From contig JAURZM010000074.1 in assembly GCA_030653385.1 (NCBI GenBank), forward strand, positions 1 through 64,000: DNA of 64,000 nucleotides. The letters are read 5' to 3'. The notes under the pieces were generated by a model. That model ran no database searches. It saw only the letters and a list, made by a program, of their open reading frames with translations, and was not told the origin of the DNA. Of the stretch, positions 27,768 through 36,008 are shown in pieces. The DNA is from Rubrivivax sp. (GTDB lineage: Bacteria; Pseudomonadota; Gammaproteobacteria; Burkholderiales; Burkholderiaceae_C). Position 1 is the first letter of the stretch. The number at the start of each line of letters is the position of its first letter. The position numbers were made by a program, and so were the translations under genes.

Positions 27768-27841
27768 CGAAAGATGTATTTCGCCGCCTGCAGAACCATC
27801 TGTCGCGCACCCCACGTGCTTTCGCCCCCAGCGAGCCCGCC

Positions 27842-28372
27842 ATGACCACCGTCCGTACACCCGCCGACCCGACCGATTCCGACATCGAGCTTAGCCTGCG
27901 CAGCAGCCGGCGGCTCGAAGGCGCGCCCGAGCATGTGATCCAGCGCGCCATCGCGACCTGGATGCCGCGGCACCAGGCCGCCGCGGCCCCGGGCCCGGTC
28001 GCACGCCTGCTGGCGGTGCTCACCTTCGACAGCGGTGCCGCCTCGCCACTGGCATTCGGCACGCGTTCGGCCGGCGGCACCACGCGCCAGATGTTGTTCT
28101 CGGCCCAGGGCCACGACGTCGACCTGCGCGTCAGCCCGGCCGGCGGGCCGCAGGCTGACCATTGGCTGCTGAGCGGCCAGGTGCTTGGGCCCGAGGCGCG
28201 CGGTGCGGTGGCGTTGACGGATGCGCTGGGTGAGACGGTCGGGGAGACCACGCTCGACGAGTTGGGCGAGTTTCGCCTGCCCGCCATCACCCCGGGTCAG
28301 TACACCGTGACGCTGCGCCTGGGCATAAGCGAGATCGTGTTGCCGTCGATCCTGGTGCCGCAGGAGACCTGA
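27842..28372 (+). CDS. Hypothetical protein between sigma factor and CHAT protease
   Basis: 176 residues. The N-terminal half is polar and helical (DSDIELSLRSSRRLEGAPEH then VIQRAIATWMPRHQ), resembling a short region that could bind a sigma factor. The C-terminal half looks like a beta-sandwich: QADHWLLSGQVLGPEARGAV, then LGEFRLPAITPGQYTVTLRL, similar to carboxypeptidase-regulatory-like domains. No membrane helix or signal was seen. The stop is three bases before the CHAT start. It may be a sigma antagonist, adaptor or protease substrate; none of these is shown. Confidence 0.7.
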   Translation: MTTVRTPADPTDSDIELSLRSSRRLEGAPEHVIQRAIATWMPRHQAAAAPGPVARLLAVLTFDSGAASPLAFGTRSAGGTTRQMLFSAQGHDVDLRVSPAGGPQADHWLLSGQVLGPEARGAVALTDALGETVGETTLDELGEFRLPAITPGQYTVTLRLGISEIVLPSILVPQET

Positions 28373-28375
28373 GCC

Positions 28376-31228
28376 TTGGCCCGGGCCGACCCGGCGCACG
28401 ACTGGGCGCGGCGCCTGACGCAAGCCGACAGCGCCGGCCCGGCGAGCGAAGCGCTCGCGCGCCCGCTCGACGATTGCATCGCGCTGGCCTGGGCCGTCAA
28501 GGACGAGTGCCAGGCCGCATGGACCGAGGAGCCGCCCCGCACCCAGCGTTGCGCCCAGGTGCTGGCGCAACTGCAGCAGCAGCATCCGCACCCCGAGATC
28601 GCCGCTGCCGCGGCCTGGTGCGATGGCCTGGCCCTGCTGGCCCAGGGCCGGATGGGCGACGCGCTGGTGCGGCTCGACGATGCGGGCCGGGCGCTGCGCT
28701 CGCTCGGCCAGGCGCAGCGCGCCGCACAATCGCAGATCCCCAAAGTGATCGCGCTGTCGATGCTCGGGCGCCACGACGACGCGCTGGCCTGCGGCGAAGC
28801 CAACCACGCGCAGTTGCTCGAGGTGGGCGACGTGGTCGGTGCCGGCAAGGTCGAGCTCAACCTGGGTTGGATGCTGATGCGGCGCGATCGCTACGACGCT
28901 GCGTCGCAGCACTTCCGGCGCGCCGCGGTGCGCTTCGCGCGCGCGGGCGATGCCACGCATTCGATCCTCGCCGACGTGGGGCTCGCCAGCGCGTTGACCT
29001 GGCGATTCGAGTTCGAGGAGGCGCTGCGCCTGTACGAGCGCTCGGCAATGCGCGCCCGCGCGCGCGGCCTCTCGCCGGTACAGGGCATCATCGACACCAA
29101 CCGCGGCCGGCTCGAACTGCACCGCGGCCACTTGCACGCAGCGCTGCGCTCGCTCGAGGCCGCGCTGCGCGAGGCCGAGGCCGACGGCATGCCGCAGGAC
29201 GTGGCCGAAGCGCGGCGCGACCTGGGCGATGCCTATCTGGCGCTGAACCTGCTGCCCGAGGCGATCGCGCTGTACGAGCGCACGATCCAGAGCTGCCGCG
29301 AGCTGGACGCCCCTGTCGAGCGCGCCTGGGCCGAGGTGCAGCGCTCGATGGCGCTGGTGCGCCTGGGCGACAGCGCAGGCGCAGCGCGGGGCCTGGCGCT
29401 CGCGCGCACCCTGTTCGAGGCCGACGACAACCGCGTCGGGATGGCGCTGGCGGACCTGCGCCGTGCGCTGCTGGCGCTGCGCGCGGGCGACGCGGCCGCG
29501 GCGCTGGCGCGCGCCGAGGCGGCCGCCGGCGCGCTGCGCGAGGCAGGTGTCGACGGCTGGCGGTGCGAGGCGGACCTGGTCGCCGCCGCGGCCCTGGCGG
29601 CACTCGGCCAGCACGGTCCGGCCCACCTGCGCTACCGGCACGCGCTCGACGACGCGTACGACCTGCCCGAGCTGCGCGCGGCCGCCCGCAGCGGGCTCGG
29701 CGACTTGCTGCAGCGCCAGGGCGCCGCCGCCGCCGCACGCGTGCAGTTCGAGCTCGCGGTGCGCAGCACCGAGCTGCAGCGTGCGGCGCTGCCGGGCGAC
29801 GAATTCCGTGCCGCCTACGGAGCCGACAAGCAGCGGCCGTACGACGCGCTCATCGAGCTGGCGCTCGACGAGCGCGACGAACCGGCCGCAGTGTGGCGCA
29901 CGCTGCGGGCCATCGAACAGGCGCGCGCTCCGGCGCTGCGCTCCGCATTGCAGCGCGGCGACGGCGCGGGCGGCGTGGACCCGGCCCGTCGTGAGCAACT
30001 GCGCTGGCTGCACGGCCGGTGGCAGCAGGCCATTGCCGACGGCGAGTTGCCGCGCGCGGCGCAATTGCAGTCGCGGGCGCGCCGCCTCGAACAGGAGTGG
30101 CTCGAGCAGTACCGCCGCGCCCAAGCGGCAGGCGGCGGCGTCGGCGTGGCGATGGCCGCCGAGCGCCCGCCGAGCGCACCCGACGCCTGGTCACTGCCGG
30201 CCGACGCCGCGACGCTGTGCGAGCAGTTGCCCGACGACCTGGCCATCGTGGTCTACGCGCTGGTGGCCGACCGGCTGGCCGCCTGCGTGGTCACGCGTCG
30301 CGGCGTGCAACGCGCCGTCACCTCCGCGGCCGGCCTGGCCGATCGCATCGAGCAACTGCGTTTCCAGATCGACTCGCTGCGCTTCGGCGCGCCGGCGCTG
30401 CGCGCGCACGCGCTTCAGATGGCGCAACGCTGCCGCGCCCACCTTCAGGCGCTGCACGCACTGGTCTGGCAACCGGTGGCGGCGCTGGTGGCCGGCTGCG
30501 AACGCATCGTCGTCGTGCCGCAGCGCAGCCTGCACTACGTGCCTTTCGCGGCGCTGCACGATGGGCAGGCGAGCCTGCTCGAGCGGCACGAGGTCAGCCT
30601 GACCCCCAGCCTCGCGCTTTGGCTGGCCGGCCACCACGGCGCTGCGTCGCCGCCGCGGCGCGTCGCCGCGCTGGGCGTCGGCGGCGACGCATTGCCGCAT
30701 GTGGCCGCCGAGGTGCGCGCGGTGGCGGCGGCCTTCGAGTCGCAGCCGGGAGGCTCGGCACAGGTGCTGCTCGACGCCGCAGCCACGCAGCCGGCGCTGC
30801 GCCAGGCACTGGCCGGCACCGACGTGCTGCACCTGGCATGCCACGGCCAGTTCCGCGCCGACAGCCCGTTCTTCTCGGCCTTGCACCTGGCCGACGGCCC
30901 ACTGACGGTGCGCGACGCGGCCGACCTGCCGCTGCGGGCACAGCTGGTCACCCTGTCGGCCTGCGAGACCGGGCTCAGCAAGGTGGCGCCGGGTGACGAG
31001 TTGCTCGGCCTGCTGCGCGGCTTCCTGCTGGCCGGTGCGCCGCGTGTGCTGTCGACTGGCTGGACGGTGGACGACGCCGGCACGGCGCAACTGATGGCGC
31101 AGTTCTACGCGGCCCTGCTGGCCGGCGCGCGGCCTGCCGCCGCGCTGCGTGCAGCCCAGCGCGACCTGGTGCGCGAGCGGCCGCATCCCTACCATTGGGC
31201 TGCATTTGCCCTGCATGAGCGGGGTTGA
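28376..31228 (+). CDS. TPR-CHAT caspase-like protease
   Basis: 950 residues from TTG 28376. Residues ~60-480 are tandem tetratricopeptide repeats (alanine/leucine-rich helical pairs such as LNLGWMLMRRDRYDAASQHF and DLGDAYLALNLLPEAIALYE). The C-terminal CHAT domain (about 640-950) has the caspase-type dyad: His823 in LHLACHGQF and Cys863 in LSACETGLS. Such proteins are cysteine peptidases whose TPR part senses a partner. No membrane segment or signal is visible, so it should act in the cytoplasm. It is nearly fused to the upstream small gene and is followed by a subtilisin-like protease. Confidence 0.93.
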   Translation: MARADPAHDWARRLTQADSAGPASEALARPLDDCIALAWAVKDECQAAWTEEPPRTQRCAQVLAQLQQQHPHPEIAAAAAWCDGLALLAQGRMGDALVRLDDAGRALRSLGQAQRAAQSQIPKVIALSMLGRHDDALACGEANHAQLLEVGDVVGAGKVELNLGWMLMRRDRYDAASQHFRRAAVRFARAGDATHSILADVGLASALTWRFEFEEALRLYERSAMRARARGLSPVQGIIDTNRGRLELHRGHLHAALRSLEAALREAEADGMPQDVAEARRDLGDAYLALNLLPEAIALYERTIQSCRELDAPVERAWAEVQRSMALVRLGDSAGAARGLALARTLFEADDNRVGMALADLRRALLALRAGDAAAALARAEAAAGALREAGVDGWRCEADLVAAAALAALGQHGPAHLRYRHALDDAYDLPELRAAARSGLGDLLQRQGAAAAARVQFELAVRSTELQRAALPGDEFRAAYGADKQRPYDALIELALDERDEPAAVWRTLRAIEQARAPALRSALQRGDGAGGVDPARREQLRWLHGRWQQAIADGELPRAAQLQSRARRLEQEWLEQYRRAQAAGGGVGVAMAAERPPSAPDAWSLPADAATLCEQLPDDLAIVVYALVADRLAACVVTRRGVQRAVTSAAGLADRIEQLRFQIDSLRFGAPALRAHALQMAQRCRAHLQALHALVWQPVAALVAGCERIVVVPQRSLHYVPFAALHDGQASLLERHEVSLTPSLALWLAGHHGAASPPRRVAALGVGGDALPHVAAEVRAVAAAFESQPGGSAQVLLDAAATQPALRQALAGTDVLHLACHGQFRADSPFFSALHLADGPLTVRDAADLPLRAQLVTLSACETGLSKVAPGDELLGLLRGFLLAGAPRVLSTGWTVDDAGTAQLMAQFYAALLAGARPAAALRAAQRDLVRERPHPYHWAAFALHERG

Positions 31229-31328
31229 TCGCGAAGCGATTCCATGCCGGCGTGCCGGATTCGTCGGCGCCGTGTATTCCTGGACAGCTTGGCCGCTCTG
31301 TTGGTACCGAAGGCCATAGGAACACGCC

Positions 31329-32933
31329 ATGGATCACCTGACCCGCTGCTTGTCGGCACCCTGGCCCGCCACCGCACGCCGGCTGTTGCCCTGGGCCGCG
31401 GCGGTGACGCTCGCGGCCTGCGGCGGCGGCGATGAACCGTCCAAACTGATGGCGGCCGGAGCCGATGCGCCGCGCATCGCGCAAGCACTGGGCGCGGCGC
31501 CGAGCCGCGCTGTCGATCGCGGCGACGGTGACGATCCAGACACCACCGACCACCCTTCCGACTGCTCCCCCGACTCCGGAGATGCCATGACCCCGACCCG
31601 CCATGCCGCCCTGGCCACCGCGTTCGCTGCCGTGCTGACTGCCTGTGGTGGTGGTGGCGACCCGGCGCCGCCACTGCCACCGCCACCTCCGCCCGGCCCC
31701 AACGCCAGCCTCCCCGGCGAGGTGCTGGTGCAACTCAACGTCGGCGCGGACGTGAACGCGCTGGTGGCGGCCTACCCGCTCGGCGTGATCGAGCAGTTCG
31801 GCAAGCGCCCGATCTGGCGTCTGCGCGTGGCCACCGGGACCAGTACCGACAGCGTGATCAGCGCACTGCGCAGCGACGCGCGCATACGCTTTGCCGAGCC
31901 CAACTTCGAACACGAGACGCCCGAGGGGCGGCGCCGCTCCGGCTGGGCCGTCGGCGGCGACGCCGGCAGCTTTGTCGCGCAATGGGCCCCGGCCAGCGTG
32001 CGGCTGCCCGAAGCTCATGCACACAGCGTCGGCAGCGGCATCCGCGTGGCGGTGCTCGACACCGGGATCGACCTCGCGCATCCCGCGCTTGCCGCACGCT
32101 TGGCGCGCACGGGGGGCGGGGCGCTGCTCGGCCGCGACTTCGTCGACGACGACGTCGACCCGAGCGAGGTCGGCAACATCGGCGACATCGCCTTCGGCCA
32201 CGGCACCCATGTCGCCGGCCTGGTCAGTCTGGTCGCGCCGCAGGCCACGCTGATGCCCGCGCGCGTGCTCGACCGCAGCGGCCGCGGCAACGTTTGGGTG
32301 CTGTCCGAAGCGCTCGCCTGGGCGGTGGATCCTGATGGCAATCCGGCCACCGACGACGGCGCGCATGTCATCAACCTGAGCCTGGGAACGACGCAGCCGA
32401 CCAACCTGCTGCGCACCGCCGTGGCCCTGGCCGACTGCGACTTCGATGACGACGACGACGAATTCGCCGACCCCGGTTTCGACGACGACAAGGCGCGTTG
32501 CGCCAACAAGTTCGGCGCCGTCGTGATCGCCGCGGCCGGCAACGACGGCAGCGACACGCAACTGCAGTTCCCTGCGGCCGAGGCCGTGCCGGGCTCGCTG
32601 TCTGTGACGGCACACACGCAGCAGCGCACGCTCGCGCCCTTCGCCAACCGCGGCGCCTGGGTCGAGATCGCGGCGCCGGGCGAAGCCATCATCAGTACCT
32701 TCCCCGGCGGCGGCTATGCCGCCTGGAGCGGCACCTCGATGGCCACCCCGCTGGCTGCCGGCACCGCGGCTCTGGTGCTCGCGACCTTGCCCGACCCGCG
32801 CAGCGTGCTGCCGCTGGACATTGCGCAGCGCCTGCTCGCGCGCAGCGCGCCGCTGTGCGGCAGCAGCTTCCGCAGGATCGACGCCGCCGCGGCAACGACC
32901 GACACCCAGGCGCCCGAACCGCCCTGTCCCTGA
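31329..32933 (+). CDS. S8 (subtilisin-like) serine peptidase lipoprotein
   Basis: 534 residues with the catalytic triad Asp244 (VAVLDTGID), His294 (FGHGTHVAG) and Ser470 (SGTSMATP). An inhibitor-I9-like propeptide segment precedes it (VLVQLNVGADVNALVAAY). The frame contains two lipoprotein signals: LLPWAAAVTLAACGGG from ATG 31329 and ATAFAAVLTACGGGG from ATG 31587. ATG 31587 has GGAG nearby, so either the protein starts there (448 residues) or two signals are tandem. A DDDDDEF acidic insert near residue 380 may bind calcium. It acts at the outer membrane or in the periplasm. Confidence 0.9.
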   Translation: MDHLTRCLSAPWPATARRLLPWAAAVTLAACGGGDEPSKLMAAGADAPRIAQALGAAPSRAVDRGDGDDPDTTDHPSDCSPDSGDAMTPTRHAALATAFAAVLTACGGGGDPAPPLPPPPPPGPNASLPGEVLVQLNVGADVNALVAAYPLGVIEQFGKRPIWRLRVATGTSTDSVISALRSDARIRFAEPNFEHETPEGRRRSGWAVGGDAGSFVAQWAPASVRLPEAHAHSVGSGIRVAVLDTGIDLAHPALAARLARTGGGALLGRDFVDDDVDPSEVGNIGDIAFGHGTHVAGLVSLVAPQATLMPARVLDRSGRGNVWVLSEALAWAVDPDGNPATDDGAHVINLSLGTTQPTNLLRTAVALADCDFDDDDDEFADPGFDDDKARCANKFGAVVIAAAGNDGSDTQLQFPAAEAVPGSLSVTAHTQQRTLAPFANRGAWVEIAAPGEAIISTFPGGGYAAWSGTSMATPLAAGTAALVLATLPDPRSVLPLDIAQRLLARSAPLCGSSFRRIDAAAATTDTQAPEPPCP

Positions 32934-32961
32934 GCGCGGCGTCGCGCCGAAGCGGCCCCGG

Positions 32962-32990
32962 ACGGCGTGCCCTTGGCACGCCGTTTCTTC
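32962..32990 (+). terminator. Intrinsic terminator after the S8 peptidase
   Basis: A perfect 10-bp stem ACGGCGTGCC / GGCACGCCGT with a 3-base loop, followed by TTTCTTC. It lies 28 bases after the S8 stop and ends the sigma-CHAT-S8 transcript. Confidence 0.8.
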
Positions 32991-33004
32991 TCCTGAATTG
33001 GCGG

Positions 33005-33496
33005 CTACCGCTTCTCGGGCATCGCCGACGAGTGGTGGCTGGTGATCAGCCAGTCCGAGCCGTTCCAGCGATAGGTGAAGCTGTAGCGGCCGTTGACCAC
33101 GGCGCCGGTCTTGGTGAACGTGAAGGTGTAGAGGCCGGCGTCCACCAGCGAGTTGCAGCCGATCTCGACACGGCGCAGATCGATCCTTCCGGCGGGCTGG
33201 TTCTCGAGGAAGTGGTGGAAGTAGTCCTCCTTCTCGGCCGCGTTGAGGCGCGGTTGGTTGGACAGCGTGGGCAACAGGATCGAACGCTCGGCGTACAGCG
33301 CAACCACCTGGCGCGGGTCGCCTGTGGCCAGCGCGCGGTTCCAGCGCTCGAACAGCACCGCGACCTCGGCTTCGCTGATGGGCCGGCAGCTCTCGGTTCG
33401 CGCGGTTTGCGCGGTTTGCGTCCCGCCGGTCTCCAGCGGTGGCGAAGTGCAAGCGGCGAGCAGCGCGGCCGATGCGATCCAGCTCAGTGTTCTCAT
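33005..33496 (-). CDS. NTF2/SnoaL-like (DUF4440-type) lipoprotein
   Basis: 163 residues with a lipoprotein signal (LSWIASAALLAACTSP). The mature part has the cone-shaped NTF2-like pattern: SEAEVAVLFERWNRALATGD, then VVALYAERSILLPTLSN and a C-terminal strand WNGSDWLITSHHSS. Such proteins are small binding or catalytic pockets of the SgcJ/DUF4440 group; the ligand is unknown. ATG 33496 follows AAAGGAA. It converges on the S8 gene and shares only a short gap with it. Confidence 0.8.
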   Translation of the reverse strand: MRTLSWIASAALLAACTSPPLETGGTQTAQTARTESCRPISEAEVAVLFERWNRALATGDPRQVVALYAERSILLPTLSNQPRLNAAEKEDYFHHFLENQPAGRIDLRRVEIGCNSLVDAGLYTFTFTKTGAVVNGRYSFTYRWNGSDWLITSHHSSAMPEKR

Positions 33497-33566
33497 GGCA
33501 GTATTCCTTTGAAGACGTCGGTGCCGCCGACGCGCGCGTGGGCGGCGCGACCGCACCAACGGGAAC

Positions 33567-33593
33567 GGGCGCCCGGCCTGACGGCGGGCGCCC
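33567..33593 (-). terminator. GC-rich hairpin between two exported-protein genes
   Basis: GGGCGCCC at 33567-33574 is repeated at 33586-33593 (self-complementary) with an 11-base loop, after the stop of the minus-strand gene at 33641. There is no strong T-tract. It may end or stabilise that transcript. Confidence 0.45.
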
Positions 33594-33640
33594 TGGCCGC
33601 GGCCGAAGCTCGCCGGCCGCGGTACACGCTCAGAACGCGC

Positions 33641-34195
33641 TCACAGCCGCGTGCACTGGTCTTCCTTGCTCGGCGAGCGGTTGCCGCCGCCGGTGGGCGC
33701 CGGCACGTTCTCCTTGCACTGCATGTTGCCGTTCATGCGGTTGTGGTTGAAGGCCGCACCGCCGATGTTCTGGAAGGCCTGCAGGCTGCCGCCGACGATG
33801 TTGGCGCTGGCGCTGATCGCGCTGTTGTTCGACTCGAACTGCAGGTCGCCCTTGATGCGTGCGCGCTCGATGGCCGCGCCGCCGCCTTGCACGATCTGCA
33901 CCGAGCCGCCGACGGTCGAATAGCCGGCCACGCCGACGAAGGCGGCGCCCTCGGCCTGCAGGTTGCCGTTGATCGACACGCTGGTCGCGCGCAGCGTGGC
34001 GCCGCGGCCGACGACCACGCTGCCGTTCAAGCGCGTGCGATCGAGCACGCAGGTCGCGCCGTCGGGCACGAACAGGTTGTCCAGTGCGACCGCGCCGACG
34101 GCGCCGCTGCAGCTGAACTCTTCGGCCAGCGCCGGTGCGCTGGCCAGCACCGCGCTGATCGCGACGGTGCTCATCACAAGTCGATTGCTTCGCAT
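33641..34195 (-). CDS. Exported repetitive beta-helix-like protein
   Basis: 184 residues with a signal peptide (LVMSTVAISAVLASAPALA). The mature chain consists of short beta-rich repeats with regularly spaced asparagine and glycine: VALDNLFVPDGATCVLDRTR, then LNGSVVVGRGATLRATSVSI, INGNLQAEGAAFVGVAGYS and similar, about 20 residues each. This is the pattern of a right-handed beta-helix or bactofilin-like surface protein. Two cysteines near each end could pair. ATG 34195 follows AGGAG by eight bases. No named family is recognised. Confidence 0.7.
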   Translation of the reverse strand: MRSNRLVMSTVAISAVLASAPALAEEFSCSGAVGAVALDNLFVPDGATCVLDRTRLNGSVVVGRGATLRATSVSINGNLQAEGAAFVGVAGYSTVGGSVQIVQGGGAAIERARIKGDLQFESNNSAISASANIVGGSLQAFQNIGGAAFNHNRMNGNMQCKENVPAPTGGGNRSPSKEDQCTRL

Positions 34196-34438
34196 GACAT
34201 TCACTCCTAGAGGTTGACAGGCAACCTGGCGCGCGAGGCGAGCCAAGCCGGACCGCAGCAACGACATGCCGCTGCCGCGATCCGACGCACAGAGGGCGGC
34301 GCGGGCGCGGCAGTACGGCCTGCGAGGTAAGGGCAAGTAAGAGCGGCGCGGGCGCTGTACTTGGAAGCGATGTGACGGCTCTGTGACGAGCCGCCGTTCA
34401 CACGCCCTGCACCTGCCCATGTCAACCTGGAGAACCGA

Positions 34439-35917
34439 ATGAGCCTCGTCGCCGCCAGCGCGCCGCCCGCGCTTCACGACAGCCCGCCGAAACCTGTCGT
34501 GCCCCGAGCGGCGGCCACGCGCGGCGTAGTTGCGGCGGTGCTGGCCGCTGCAACGCTGCTGGCGTTGACGAGTGACGCGCTGCCCTGGCCCGCGTCGGCG
34601 CGCATCGCCGTCGGCGTGTTCGCCTTCGCCGTCATCGCCTGGACCGTGCTGCGCCTGGCCGATACGCCGGTGGCGCTGGCGGCCTGCCTGGCGCTGATCG
34701 CGCTCGGCGTGACCACGCCCGAAGCGCTCTATGCGAGCCTGGGCGACAGCCTGATCTGGTTGTTGATCGGCGCCTTCGTGATCGCCGCCGTGCTGCAGCA
34801 AAGTGGCCTGGCCGAACGCTGGGCGCTGCAGGCGGTGGCCGGCGCACGCACTGCGCCACGATTGCTGATGCGCCTGACTTGGGTCATCGCCGCGACGGCT
34901 TTCGTCGTGCCCTCGACCTCGGGTCGCGCGGCGTTGCTGCTGCCGGTCTTCATCGTGCTCGCGCGCGCGGTCGGCGATGTGCGAATCGTGCGCGCGATGG
35001 CTCTGCTGTTTCCCAGCGTGATCCTGCTGTCGGCTTGCGCTTCCTTGCTCGGCGCCGGCGCGCATCTGGTGGCCGCGGACTTCATGCGCCGGCTCGGTCA
35101 CCCGGCACCGTCCTTCGCGCTGTGGGCCTGGTGGGCCACGCCCTTCGCGCTCTTGTCCAGCTTTGCCGCCACAGCGCTGATCTCGGCGCTGTTCCTCGAC
35201 CGCGACGCCCGCGCACGGCCCTTGTCGCTGCCGGTGCCCGACCGCAGCCCGTTGAGCGCATCACAGCGCCGCGTGGTGATCGTCACGGGCCTGACCGTCG
35301 CCGCCTGGGCCAGCGCCGGGCTGCATGGTCTGGATGCCACGCTGGTGGCGCTGCTCGGCGCACTGGCCATCACCTGCAAGCCGCTCACCGGCGTGGACAT
35401 GAAGGCAGCGCTGAAGAAGGTCGAATGGAACCTGGTGCTGTTCCTGGCCGCGACACTGGTGCTCGGCGAGACGCTGCTGCGCAGCGGCGCCGCCGCTGCG
35501 CTGGCCGATGCGCTGCTGGACGCCGTACCGTTGCAACGCTTCGGCACCGGTGGCGTGTTGATGCTGGCGATCCTGATCTCGCTGCTGTCGCACGTGCTGA
35601 TCACTTCGCGCACCGCGCGCGCACTGGTCCTGCTGCCGACGGTGGCGCTGCCGCTGGCGGCGGGCGGCCTCAACCCGGCGCTGCTGGTCTTCGTCTGCGT
35701 GCTCGGCAGCGGCTTCTGCCAGACCCTGGCGGTCAGCGCCAAGCCGGTGGCGCTGTTCGCGCGTACCGAATGGCCGCCCGAGTTGTCGCAGGCGCAGACA
35801 CCGATCGACGGCGCGCTGCTGCGCCTCGCCCTGGTCCTGTTGCCGGTGATGGCTCTGCTGCTGTGGCTGTTCGCGGCCTTCGTCTGGCCGCTGCAAGGCC
35901 TGCCTCTGCGCGCCTGA
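34439..35917 (+). CDS. SLC13/DASS-type anion carrier
   Basis: 492 residues with about 12-13 membrane helices. SLC13 (Na+/sulfate-dicarboxylate) features are ALGVTTPEALYASLGDSLIW, VVPSTSGRAALLLPVFIVLA (the SNT-like first substrate loop has become STSGR) and the second hairpin VLITSRTARALVLLPTVALPLA. Some members carry dicarboxylates, glycerate or sulfate. GGAG is nine bases before ATG 34439. It is followed by a glycerate kinase gene, so glycerate or a related hydroxy-acid is a reasonable substrate. Confidence 0.82.
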   Translation: MSLVAASAPPALHDSPPKPVVPRAAATRGVVAAVLAAATLLALTSDALPWPASARIAVGVFAFAVIAWTVLRLADTPVALAACLALIALGVTTPEALYASLGDSLIWLLIGAFVIAAVLQQSGLAERWALQAVAGARTAPRLLMRLTWVIAATAFVVPSTSGRAALLLPVFIVLARAVGDVRIVRAMALLFPSVILLSACASLLGAGAHLVAADFMRRLGHPAPSFALWAWWATPFALLSSFAATALISALFLDRDARARPLSLPVPDRSPLSASQRRVVIVTGLTVAAWASAGLHGLDATLVALLGALAITCKPLTGVDMKAALKKVEWNLVLFLAATLVLGETLLRSGAAAALADALLDAVPLQRFGTGGVLMLAILISLLSHVLITSRTARALVLLPTVALPLAAGGLNPALLVFVCVLGSGFCQTLAVSAKPVALFARTEWPPELSQAQTPIDGALLRLALVLLPVMALLLWLFAAFVWPLQGLPLRA

Positions 35918-36008
35918 ACGCTTACAGCTTGTCATCGCGCCGACGTATCGCCGTCACCGCCGCGCGCTCTGTGTGACATCGCATCCACCCCACGCATCGG
36001 AGATGAAC

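Noticed and set aside
27665-30124. 819-codon minus-strand open frame opposite the CHAT gene
   Set aside because: Composition of a shadow frame; opposite strand has TPR repeats and, further on, the CHAT dyad.
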